A DNA stretch of 64,000 bases. Source: Enoplolaimus lenunculus. Its lineage: Eukaryota > Nematoda > Enoplea > Enoplida > Thoracostomopsidae. The notes beneath the pieces were generated by a model. That model ran no database searches, was not told where the DNA came from, and was given only the letters and a program-made list of their open reading frames with translations. The stretch is taken from positions 47,260 to 111,259 of the forward strand of contig JASANG010002390.1 of NCBI GenBank assembly GCA_030248215.1, written 5' to 3'. A program made the position numbers and the translations under genes. Positions within the stretch are counted from its first letter, which is position 1; each line of letters begins with the position of its first letter. This document shows, in pieces, positions 11,251 to 21,190 of the stretch.

Positions 11251-11962
11251 CCAGTTGTAGTGGGTCATGTATTGAGCGAAGCTCGAACACACATGAGCAG
11301 TTAAGGTAATATGCAAATTACTTATTAGCTAACTATTCATTTATTGGTTTTGGAGGTTTGTAAACAATTTATTCAGATTCATCGCGCCCAGAAACATTAA
11401 ATAAACCGTAATAATTATAGAAATAATTTAAAAAGTCCTAGTTATGTCTTGTCAATTAAGCTAATATGCAAATTAGCTATTAGCTAACTCCAATTATCGG
11501 TTTTGGAGGTTTGTACACAGTTTATTCAAATTCCTCGAAGCTAAAAACCCTTTAGTGCTGAAATTATATTGCTTTTAAATATGCAAATTATGTATTAGCT
11601 AACTACTCAATTATCTGTTTTGGAGCTTTGTAAACAGTCTACCCAAATTTCTCGCACCCAAAATCCCTTTAATGCTGAAATTAGATTGCTTGTAACTGGA
11701 ATATTTAGTGAAATAATGTAGAAAGTCCTAATTTAGGTTTAGTTAATTATGCAAATTAGCCTGTAGCTAATAAACGGCTTAAAATTTTAAAACCCCAATG
11801 CGAGGTTAACACCCCAGGTAAAAAGTATATCAAAATCGGTTCCGCCGTTCTTGAGATTCTTTTCGGACGGACCGACGCACATCCACCTTTCGACCCCAGA
11901 GTACAAAACATAAAACGCTTCGCGAAACTCCGAGCTTCGCTCGGAGTTTGGCTTCGCTCAAT
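11251..11962 (-). mobile_element. Helentron-like element, copy 2
   Basis: Reverse orientation: CCAGTTGTAGTGGG and ATTGAGCGAAGCTCG at the left (3') end, GAGCTTCGCTCGG and CTTCGCTCAATAA at the right (5') end. The same tandem units with TTTTGGAGGTTTGTA and TTAGCTAACTA lie between. Confidence 0.6.
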
Positions 11963-12139
11963 AATTATCCACACCGAAATCGACATGAAACCCCGTTGGC
12001 TTCATTAACTTACTCACCGTCAAGACAGTCCCTTCCTAGTTTGTATGACATTGGAAAGACTAAACCCGAACCATCGTAAACGATTATAATTTTGTAAAAA
12101 CGGTTCATTTCAATTATTACGAAAAGTGTCGATTATAAC

Positions 12140-12521
12140 CAGGATGTGCCGATACGAAAATCTTTGCCGATGGCGATACTGATGTCGATTCTTATTTTAA
12201 TATTTTACCAATGCCGAACCGATATCGATGCCGATTCCAACGTTAGTACGCCATGTTTAATAAACGGATAGGATACTAAACGATTAAAATTTTGTAAGAA
12301 CGGTTCATTTCAATTATTTTTTTCAAGCACAAACGCAAGAGAACAGTTTTCCTGGCCAGACACATAGATATGCGCCCAGAAGTAAACTGATAGCATTGCA
12401 ACAGACTGTTATATGTGCAAAAAGTATCGGCAAAGAATCGGCATTTTTTACAGTGCCGATGACGATACTTACGAAAAGTGCCGATTAGCGATGCCGATGC
12501 CTATTAATCGGCACATCCCTA
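12140..12521. mobile_element. hAT-type MITE, family B, second copy
   Basis: CAGGATGTGCCGATACG to AATCGGCACATCCCTA, flanked by ATTATAAC (12,132-12,139) and ATTATTAC (12,522-12,529), a 7/8 match. It appears nested in an older family B copy whose end AATCGGCACATTCC lies at about 12,541. Confidence 0.65.
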
Positions 12522-12559
12522 ATTATTACAGATGCCGATCAATCGGCACATTCCTCGCG

Positions 12560-13528
12560 TTTACCCACGATAAGCGCAGGTACCCCTGGTTAAAGTCTCA
12601 CTCTGACTTGAACGCAACACTACAAAACCATTAGAATACTGGTATAGGATCGTTGTTAATGGCTAAAAATTAATGGCGTGAGAAGTTAAGCGTTGTTACG
12701 GAAACCCTTTAGATGTCTTAGGCCACAGAAGGAAGAATAATTGTTAGCTGCATACGTTCTGACATATATTTGAATGCCATCTAGTTCTAGATTTGAATTC
12801 TCTGACGGATATTAGATTATTCGGCTCCTGCATTTTTATCTCGGTTCCAAACCACCGATACTCAAAAAAATGAATCAGAGACCTGCCAAATACCGAAACT
12901 TGCCCAGAGTTGCCAAATACCGAAACTTGCCCAGACCTGCCAAATACCGAGAATTGCCGAGACCGAGACTTCCATTCAGGCCTGCTTCAGCAGGGGCATG
13001 CCGAGAAGCGTAGTGGAGTTGTATTGTGGCGGATCCGTGGATAAAGTGTTTTCCAGTAGGAGAGGATTTCATTTGTGTTATCAAATTTTACAGTTTTAAA
13101 TCGCGTATTAGCACTTTTTTATATTTTATTTTTGTAGACTCGGCAATTGCGGGAAAGATGCAAAATTATTCAATCAAGTGCAGTAAGGCTACCATCTTCT
13201 CAGCTACTTACCGTTTTTATGGTTCAGAAGTTATGCCCCACGAAATTATAGTGCAAGCATGTAGATTTAGAGAGAAAGTATATACGTATCTATCAGTTAC
13301 ACCAAAAAGTTGCCAATCCCGAGTCTGGTTTTGACAGGAACTGTTCAACAAAATACGCGGAACAGAACTATTTAGTGCAAAATGAACACGTAAGACGTAC
13401 TATGTATTTTTTAAAATGGTTCCACTCCACTCGAAATTTAAATTTTGTATTGTGTACATACGTAACATGCGTTGCTTCTTGCTCATTTCGGTCACAAGGT
13501 TCGTTCCAACTTCTGCTTACGTATGTGC
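12560..13528. other. Family C tail, then unassigned sequence
   Basis: About 12,840-12,975 holds three to four units of TTGCCAAATACCGAAACTTG ending in CCGAGACCGAGACT, a family C end expanded in tandem. The rest has only short open frames. One at 13,026-13,334 crosses an acceptor-like TTTTTGTAG near 13,135, but no product is recognised. Confidence 0.3.
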
Positions 13529-14044
13529 GAATGGTAGTTAGAAGCAATCTAATTTTAGTATTAAAGGGTTTTGGGGTGCGAGGTATTTGCGTAGACTGTT
13601 TACAAACCTCCAAAAGCGATAATTGAGCAGTTAGCTAATAGATAATTTGCATATTAGCATAGTTTATAAGTCTAAATTAGGACTTTTTACAATATTTCAC
13701 TAATTAATAAGGTTAAAAGCAATATAATTTCAGCACTAAAGGGTTTTTAGGTGCGAGGAATTTGAATAAATAGTTTACAAACATCCAAAACGGATAATGG
13801 AATAGTTAGCTAATACTAATTTGCATATTAGCTTAATTGACAAAACAAAACTAGGACTTTTTAAATTATTTCAATAATTATTAGGGTTTACTGAAGGTTT
13901 TTGGGTGCGATGAATCTGAATAAATTGTTTACAAACCTCCAAAACCAATAACTGAATAGTTAGCTAAAAAATAATTGGCATATTACCTTAATTGCTTACG
14001 TGTGTTCGAGCTTCGCTCAATAAATGTAGTCCCACTGCGACTGG
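13529..14044 (+). mobile_element. Helentron-like element, copy 3 (5'-truncated)
   Basis: Only the tandem units and the 3' end survive: TTCGAGCTTCGCTCAATAAA, then TGTAGTCCCACTGCGACTGG at 14,025-14,044. The GAGCGAAGC start and the conserved 5' third are absent. Confidence 0.55.
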
Positions 14045-14207
14045 TTTTATGTGCCGATACCATATTGCCGATACCGATATTTATAATTTTATGAGAATTG
14101 TTCGGTTTATTGCAATTAATTTTTAAATACCAACGCAAGAGAGATAACAGTTTCTCTGATTAGACGCATCCATGTACGCCAACAAGTGAAATTGATAGCA
14201 TTGTAAC

Positions 14208-14978
14208 CTGGCTTCTCCACAGCTTGAAAATTTCCGCCGGGGGGCGTTTCCTGGGGGGCAGCTGATTTTGCTGGGGGGCAGTTTTCCTGGAGGGCCCCAG
14301 ATGATCTGGAGGGTCCTGGGGGGCAGGCTTAAAATTTTGCAAACCGATTTTTTGGACCATTTTTTCATTCTAGACCGTGTTTCCAACTCAACGTAAGATT
14401 ACTCATCGCTCAACATGTCAAAAATTTCTCGCAAACACTATTAACAATAATTTTAACTAATATTACGTATATACTGACAACTTAACCAGAAGTTGAAAGA
14501 AGCACAATTATATAAAATATAGATAATCTATAATTGAAACTGTGATTACTATATATTTTGTATATTAGTCTCAGCTTCAATTTATTATAAGGCTCAGGCG
14601 GGTTGAACTTGCTGCTACAAGGTACTTTCGAATGCTGTATGCCCTGAAACGGTCTTTATATAATTGTGCTTTTTTCAGTTCATTATTGAATTGTATTAGT
14701 TACTACGGGTATTTGTAACGCTATTAAAAGTTATGAGTACTCAGCGTAATATAAAATCATATTTTGCCGAATGTCCGTCTCAAAAGAAGTCCAGGTCTTT
14801 ACGTTTTAACATTGAAAATTTTTGACCTAGAAAAGTCCTGGGGGTCCCCCAGCAAAAAAATTTGCTGGGGGGCGGCCGAAAATTCGCCGGGGGGCCTTTC
14901 CTGGGGGCGGCAAAATTTTCGCAGGGGGAAAAATGAAAATTTCTAAAAGTGCTGGCCCCCCCGCTGTGGAGAAGCCAG
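14208..14978 (+). mobile_element. Internally deleted hAT element (hAT5-like), copy 2
   Basis: CTGGCTTCTCCACAGC and GCTGTGGAGAAGCCAG are perfect inverted ends, flanked by the exact 5-bp duplication GTAAC (14,203-14,207 and 14,979-14,983). G-runs sit inside both ends, as in copy 1, and most of the middle is colinear with it. Confidence 0.8.
14733..14825 (+). pseudogene. Truncated hAT transposase N-terminus, copy 2
   Basis: A 30-codon frame starting MSTQRNIKSYFAECPSQKKS, differing from copy 1 by a few substitutions, which leave RNIKSYF and KKSR. The transposase body is missing. Confidence 0.55.
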
Positions 14979-15085
14979 GTAACTCCCTGCTATGTGTAAA
15001 AAGCATCGACAAAGAAACGACATTTTTTTGTAGTGTCGATGTCAATACTCTCGAAAAGTGCCGATTATTACCGATTACGTATTAT

Positions 15086-15510
15086 TCTTGACTAGCTCAA
15101 AAATCCAAACACCTTGAAAAGCAGCCTACAGAGCGGGGGCATGTCTCACATGGCCCAATTTTGAACAAGGTGTTCATAGCGTGGCAATTGACCATTGCGC
15201 TCACTACGTGGTCACCTTGCTTAAAAAGCAACGTACAAAGCGGGGGCATGTCTGACATGCCCCAAGTTTGTACAAGGTTGTCTCTTGATAGTCCATCCTA
15301 TTTTCGACGGGATACCGTGCTCATAGGGCGGCAATTGACCATTGCACTCGCGGCGTGGTCCCCATGTCAGTCTAGGTAGGAACCGGGACTTCAGACATTA
15401 CGTATTACTTAGCAGCTGGAAAAGCGGCCTGCCTAAAGAGCGGGGATTAAACCAGCGGTTTTGGAATTCCGAGGCAAGTGTTCTACCATTGCGCCAACGT
15501 AGTATGTCTC
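15086..15510 (-). repeat. Three tandem tRNA-like units
   Basis: GACCATTGCGCTCA, GACCATTGCACTCG and TACCATTGCGCCAAC recur at about 15,190, 15,335 and 15,485. Read on the minus strand they give AGCGCAATGGT, a tRNA D-arm/box A shape. The last unit (about 15,432-15,506) is best kept: TTGGCGCAATGGTAG, then GGTTTAATCC, a worn box B. GCGGGGGCATGTCTGACATG blocks separate the units. It is likely an amplified tRNA pseudogene or a tRNA-derived SINE. Confidence 0.45.
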
Positions 15511-16973
15511 TTGCAACTACGTACTAAAAAGTTAAAATTTAAAGGGAGTTAACATTTGAACTAAAAGTGCTGCAGCCCAGTAAAGGCTTCCGCTGGATGC
15601 TGAACTCAGCTAGTTGAGATATATAAAAGGAATCACTTGGTTAAATTCCTGTGGAAGTCAATATTTATTACCGCCGCCTTATAGTTTTCGTTAAATACGT
15701 ACATGAGCAGTTTAGCTGCTTTAAAATGTCAAAAAATTTCGCGCAAAGCGAAGTTTCATTCATTTAAAAAACGGCTTCACTTTTCAGATCCAACGTTTTG
15801 CAACTTGTGAAACTGTTTTTGGAAGAGTGCCATCACATCTATCAAGCACGAGCAGATCAAACATCGGTAATTTCTGTATCCACCTCTACGCCGGGGCCCC
15901 AACCCTGTCTGCTCCGGTGTCACGATATAATTTTCCCCCGTTTAATTCTTCCCCCATAGGTTTCCCTGACACCAGTCATGCTAGAATTTTTCCTGTATTG
16001 GATTCCACCCCTTCGAACCAACATCTTCTCAAACAGTTGACAATTTGTTTCACAATACCAACTTCATAAAATTTGATCATTGCCTTTGGGGCTGCAAATA
16101 TAATCAAATTAATTTCTCCAGGAAGTTACTTTTTTCGCAAACGCAGTTTTTTCACGGCCGACCTGAGTTCTGCGATATGTGACCTGAAACAAAAACAATG
16201 ATTTTTATGTAACAATAAACATATGTATGTTGTCGGAAACTGTTGGATTCGGTTTTCGTATTCGGCTTTTTCACAACCGAATTCAAATCCGAACCCGAAC
16301 CGTAATTTTTGCCGGATCCGAAACTATGTTGCTACCCTGGTCATTAGGATGCAAAGCCGAACTAGATTATACTGGAATCGTAGTCGGAACAGCAAACTTA
16401 TGCCGGAATTGTAATCGGAATCGGAACTAGAAATTTTGCGACTGTACGGGTAATTTGTATTGACAAATACGGTTTTTGCATTTTGCCGAGTCCGAAATTA
16501 TGTTGCTATCCTGGTCATAACTGTGTGCAGAAGAAATCACTTGTTTCTAACTTAAGCGGAACAGAAGTTTTCCAAATTATACGTGTTATTCAAAAATTCA
16601 ATTAAAACTAACATTTTCTTTTTTGTGCAAAAAATAGAGAGTTATTATTGTATTTGAATCGAAATTCAATAAAATTTTCGTATATTGAAATTTTCGTATA
16701 TTGAACGCCTAGCTAATGTAGGAACCGAAGTTTTTACGGTTCTGTGGTAAATTATTTATTAAATTCCTGTTCCAGTTTCTGCAATTCAATTTTTGTTCCT
16801 ATTCCAGCAAAATTTAGTTCCTTTTGGAACCGCGGCGTACATAATGATGTTACATATACAACGGTGCTGAATATATTTGCCAGATGGTTTTTAAGTTTAT
16901 TGAGTTAAAGCAAAAATTGGGGATGGATTAATTTTGTGTAATTCAACCGGAGGAAAATCATACAGGGAGAAGA
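15511..16973. other. Unassigned sequence with worn MITE pieces
   Basis: A family D-like patch (GGATTCGGTTTTCGTATTCGG) lies at 16,244-16,335, a CGGAATCGGAAC patch at about 16,405-16,427, and an AGGAAC-family end near 16,760-16,835. No gene was recognised. Confidence 0.3.
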
Positions 16974-17385
16974 ATTAAACCGCGACTTGGATTGGGGAAA
17001 AAATTAAACCGTGACTTGATTGGATGGAAAATTTAACCGCAACTTGATTGGGGAAAACATTTAACCGCAACTTGATTGGGGAAAAATTAACCCAAACTTG
17101 ATTGGGGAAAAATTACACCCAAACTTGATTGGGAAAATAGTAAACAACCCAAACTTGATTGGGTAAAAAATTAAACCGCAACTTGATTGGGGAAAAATTA
17201 AACCGCAACTTGATTATGGAAAAATTAAACCGCAACTTGATTGGGGAAAAATTAAACCGCAACTTGATTGGGGAAAAATTAAACCGCAACTTGATTGGGG
17301 AAAAATTGAAAAATTAAACCGCAACTTGATTGGGGGAAAAATTGAAAAATTAAACCGCAACTTGATTGGGAAAAAATAAAAATTA
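16974..17385. repeat. 27-bp minisatellite
   Basis: About 15 tandem copies of a roughly 27-bp unit containing CTTGATTGGGGAAAAATTAA followed by ACCGCAA. The right-hand copies are the most uniform. The array ends about 100 bp from the tRNA-Arg gene. Confidence 0.9.
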
Positions 17386-17477
17386 AAAGCAGCATGTGGG
17401 GAAGACTTAAAGATGACTGCGACATGACTGAAACTGTCGGAACGCCATGTGGGTCAAATGAGAATATTACTTTTTTT

Positions 17478-17482
17478 AAAAA
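17478..17482 (-). terminator. Pol III terminator of tRNA-Arg
   Basis: Five T residues on the minus strand, a few bases after the tRNA 3' end, the usual RNA polymerase III stop. Confidence 0.7.
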
Positions 17483-17486
17483 GTAA

Positions 17487-17559
17487 CATCCCAGGTGGGG
17501 TTCGAACCCACGACCTTTGGATTAGAAGTCCAACGCGCTATCCACTGCGCCACAGGGAC
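17487..17559 (-). tRNA. tRNA-Arg (anticodon UCU)
   Basis: Read on the minus strand, GTCCCTG opens the acceptor stem, TGGCGCAGTGGATAG forms the D arm and box A, GGACTTCTAATCC forms the anticodon arm with TCT in the loop, and GGGTTCGAACCC gives the T arm and box B. The acceptor stem pairs with one mismatch and a G-U. There is no intron. A T-run terminator follows. It decodes AGA codons. It looks functional, since all invariant bases are kept. Confidence 0.9.
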
Positions 17560-17789
17560 ATTGGCTGTGCTCTGTTTTGTTGTTATTAATTTCACACAGT
17601 ACGTTTACACATGTTGTGTTTTTTCGCATTTCAGTACGCACAACACATACGTACTGCATGGTATGACATGGCATATATGATGTTCAATAACAACAGATTG
17701 ATTTTTTTGACTTGGCTATTAGTTGTAATTTTGGTGCAACGAATGGCAAATAACCGATATATCCGTATAAATCTGTTTTTGGCAAGCAA

Positions 17790-17940
17790 GCAAGGGTGGG
17801 CGGTCTCGCAGGCCCGTAGACAACTCACCTTGCTAGGGGGGCTGAAAATTTTGCAGGAGGGGCATTCAATGGTTTTCGATGAGTCACAAAGCAATGTTGA
17901 AAATTCTCTGGGGGGCTGAGCCCCCTGGCCTCCCCTTGGC
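17790..17940. mobile_element. G-run hAT remnant
   Basis: CTAGGGGGGCTGAAAATTTTG and CTCTGGGGGGCTGAG resemble the G-rich subterminal tracts of the hAT5-like elements at 8.6 and 14.2 kb, but the ends differ. It is probably a short decayed relative. Confidence 0.4.
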
Positions 17941-18884
17941 TACGACCCGCAGTCTGGTCAAAAAACGCGAGACCTAGACTTCTTGTCTTGGTCTCGGTCA
18001 CTTTTTAACGGTCACCGAAAATAAAAAGATATTACTAACCAGTTTCGGATATTTTAAACTGCTCAGAGTTGCCGTTTAATTCATATAATAATAAATCGCC
18101 GCTAAACTTTATTTTTCGGTGGCTGTACGGAATATGGCCCCCTAGGAATGTAATGAAAAATAGTTTATTTTATAGATTTCTACCTCGCTGAGTTCAACGG
18201 TATCATTTTAAGCGCTGAAGGGCCTCGGTTCGAATAGTTATGGACCTTTAAATTTTAACTTTACCATATAACATGTTCAGATTAAATTTGTGAAAGGAGT
18301 AAACCTGGTTAAGCTTATATTTCACGAACATGCGTTTGATAGATATTTCCTGCTCCAATCTGTGCGTGTTTGCACTATAATTTCGAGGGCAGGTACTTTT
18401 GAACCGTTGGTCATGCAGCCATCAAAATGGTATTGTTCACTTCAACTCGTCGAGATCTATAGGATGGATCACTTTTTATTAAAATTCTAGGGGGTCCCGA
18501 TTCCGTACCTCCGCCGCAAAGAGATGGTGCGCACATATGAAAATGAAATTAAGCGGATTATATGCGACCGTCAGTGCCAATATTAAAAACATTACTTGGT
18601 GATCAACTCTGCAAAAAGCCCATTCAGGTTGCTTGTGCTGTGGAATTTTACTTACTTGTTTACTTCCACGTCCCCATGCCTAGACAGAAGCAGTAAAATA
18701 ATCACTTTTAGGGAACTTGAAATTTCATTAAAACTGTCGTAGCGTTGAATGAAGTTTCATCAACTTAAATTACCTCAGCTAATAGCAATTGTTTATCGCT
18801 TTTTTATCTCTTTGGTTTTGATTCGCAAACCACCGAGACTCAAGAAAAGCGAGACCAAAACCAGCCAAATGCCGTCTTGAAACT
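17941..18884. mobile_element. MITE family C, longer copy (GAGACC)
   Basis: It opens with GTCTGGTCAAAAAACGCGAG and GGTCTCGGTCAC and closes with GAGACTCAAGAAAAGCGAGA and CCAGCCAAATGCC. Its middle shares AGTTGCCGTTTAATTC and ATCGCAAACCACC-type stretches with the copy at 54,711-55,314. The Helentron-like element at 18,885 cuts its right end. Confidence 0.5.
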
Positions 18885-19942
18885 TTGTTTGAAAGCGTTT
18901 CTTCTTGGGGTGTTAACCTCGCATTGGGGTTATAAAACTTTAAACCGTCTATTTGCTACAGGCTAATTGCATATAATTGGTTAAGCCTAAATTAGGAATT
19001 TTTTCTCTATTTCACTAATTATTAGTTACACGCAAATCGCAATCGAATTTCATCACCATAGGGTTTCTGGGTACGAGAAATCAGAATAAAGTGTTCATAA
19101 ACCTGCAAAACCGATAAGTGAATAGTTCTGTAATACCTAATTGACATATTAGCTTAATTAGTTAAACCTAAGTTAGGCTTTTTAAAGTATTTCACTGATT
19201 ATTAGGGTTACAAGCAGTCAAATTCAGTACTAAAGGTTTTTCGGGTGCGGTATAGCTGAGTATAACTAGTTAGCTAATAGCTAATTTGTATATTAGCTTG
19301 ATTAATAAGTTTTAATTAGGACGTTTTAAATTATTTCACAGATTATTAGGGTTACTGAAGGGTTTTCGGGTGCGAGCAATCGGAATAAATTGTCTATAAA
19401 CTTGTTAGCTATACTTTTTATACAACATGGCCGTAAAACAGTAGTATAACATATTCCTAAGCCCTAGCTTAAAGCGTAAAGCTTGAAAAGGAGCGTATAC
19501 CAAAGCCTAAGCTAAAAATGGTCTGAAAACCTTAAGATTATTCTATTGCAGTGATGCAGCAACATTCCGCCCTTGTCTTCGCATGGACCTCAAATAAACC
19601 AAAACCATTATTCTATTGCAGTGATGCAGAAAAATGTTCCGCCCTTGTCCTTGCATGGAGCTCAAACAAACGCGTTAACCCTACCTTATAACACATTTGG
19701 TGGCAGGCTTTAAAATTAGATTGTAAACGGCGCATTACAAGCAATCACATTCATTACTAAAGGGTTTTTGGTTGTGAGAAATTTGAACAAGTTGTTTATA
19801 AACCTCCAGACCGATAATTGAATAGTTAGGTAATAGTTAATTTGCATATTACCTTAATTAGTTAATCCTAAATTAGGAATTTTTAAATTATTTCCCAAGT
19901 ATGTCGAGTTTCGCTCAATACATGTAGTTCTACTACGACTGG
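18885..19942 (+). mobile_element. Helentron-like element, copy 4 (decayed)
   Basis: Starts inside the conserved 5' third (TGTTAACCTCGCATTGGGG) and ends GTAGTTCTACTACGACTGG. It carries diverged tandem units. A foreign segment with a 70-bp tandem duplication (19,537-19,676) interrupts it. Confidence 0.5.
19537..19676. repeat. 70-bp tandem duplication
   Basis: ATTATTCTATTGCAGTGATG starts at 19,537 and again at 19,607. The two copies differ at a handful of positions. Confidence 0.85.
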
Positions 19943-20523
19943 TCTAAACTATCGCTGATGGTTTTCGCGAAATTTGATGATGCAATAGGGGAAAATTCAC
20001 TCAGTCAATTTTTTGCCAAGTTTGCAGTAGATGGGCGATTACTAGTCGTAGTTGATGACTGATTACTTGAAGACGAGAATCGTTACCAGCATGTGTTCAG
20101 TACGCTGGATGGGTATAATGGGCAGTCACATCCACTATACACACGTACATAATTATGCCTTTTCGAACGTATTTGAAAAACCCATTGAAATTAAAAAACG
20201 CCGAGTTTTGAAAAAAAACCATGGTCCATGGTACCGGCCCCGGCACCCGCTGGCCCCGGCCCCAGGACATCTCTAATCAGGGTGAAACCGGAATTCCGGT
20301 TCCGACAATTTTTGACCTTCCGGGTCCGATGTGGCATGAAAAAATGACCCGGACATATTTTCACAAGGGTCTGATTTTCATAGTACTGTTGTGTGAAAAA
20401 CGACCCTCATTAAGAAGAGACCCTTGATCATTTTTACACAGCGTTGCATGAAAAATGACACTTTGACAAATTCCGGGTCCTGTAAAGGTTTTGACTTTGA
20501 AAAAACCGGGTCCGAGTTTTGGC
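19943..20523. other. Unassigned sequence with family A-like words
   Basis: ACCGGAATTCCGGTTCCGAC at about 20,287 and CCGGGTCC words to 20,520 suggest a decayed CCGG-type MITE. No gene is seen. Confidence 0.3.
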
Positions 20524-20879
20524 CAGGGATGTGCCGACTAATCGGCATTGGTAATAATCGGCACTAGTGTGTGTGGTCATGAAAACTGTTATCTCTCGTG
20601 CGTTTGTGTTTGAAAAAATTAATTGAAATGAACCGTTTTCACAAAATTGTAATCGTTTATGATGGTTAGGGTTTAGTCTTCACATAATGATGTAATGTGG
20701 TATCCTATGTGTTTATCAAGCATGGTGTACTAAAGTTGGAGTCGGCATCGGTTCGGCATCACCGTATCAGTTTATTAATCATGGTGTACTAAAATTAGAG
20801 TAGGAACCGGCATCGGCAAAATTTCAGAATAAGAATCGGTTTCAGCATCGGCAAAAATTTTGGTATCGGCACATCCCTA
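20524..20879. mobile_element. hAT-like MITE, family B, complete copy
   Basis: CAGGGATGTGCCGACTAATC to ATCGGCACATCCCTA, with ATCGGCATTGG and GTTCGGCATC words inside both ends. It lies 150 bp upstream of the first recognised FBXO47-like exon. Confidence 0.7.
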
Positions 20880-21028
20880 GTTTTGGCTTTGTGAAACTTC
20901 GGTTTCTGGAATTTATTTCTAAGTGTTGGCTCTCTAAAATCTAAGGTGGATCGTAGGCACTCTAAATTTCACACTGTCCACCATGTTACTATTTTTAAAC
21001 ACTTAATGTTTGCTTCCTTCTGTTCCAG

Positions 21029-21190
21029 GCCGCGCTACCGGCACATTGCTCTCAAAACTGAAAAGCGATGAAATTAACACAATATCTGCGCACGGCTTAA
21101 TTGCAGCACAGAATCTTCCAGGAAGCAGCTTCGGATCGTTCGATATTTTGCCGTTAGAAGTGCAACTTTTTATGCTAAATATTTTTTCAG
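21029..21190 (+). CDS. FBXO47: FBXO47-like exon: pre-F-box and F-box start
   Basis: Acceptor CTTCTGTTCCAG, donor GTATAT. It enters with one carried base (codon GGC or another NGC) and ends in phase 1. It encodes GRATGTLLSKL, then SFDILPLEVQLFMLNIFS, the first half of the F-box. Confidence 0.85.

Larger units (their letters stand above)
14047..15085. mobile_element. Family B MITE carrying a nested hAT element
   Basis: ATGTGCCGATACC words at 14,047-14,075 and GAAAAGTGCCGATTATTACC at about 15,053-15,072 flank the hAT5-like element at 14,208-14,978. The outer ends are decayed. The arrangement repeats that at 8,253-9,474. Confidence 0.5.

Noticed and set aside
13026-13334. 102-codon frame crossing a TTTTTGTAG acceptor-like site
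   Set aside because: No recognisable domain, two frames equally open after the acceptor, and no convincing donor upstream.
16974-17385. CRISPR-like array
   Set aside because: The units abut with no spacers and show graded decay; it is a eukaryotic minisatellite.
17495-17680. Open frame beginning MGFEPTTFGLEVQRA on the plus strand
   Set aside because: It is the antisense reading of the tRNA-Arg gene, a common false protein.
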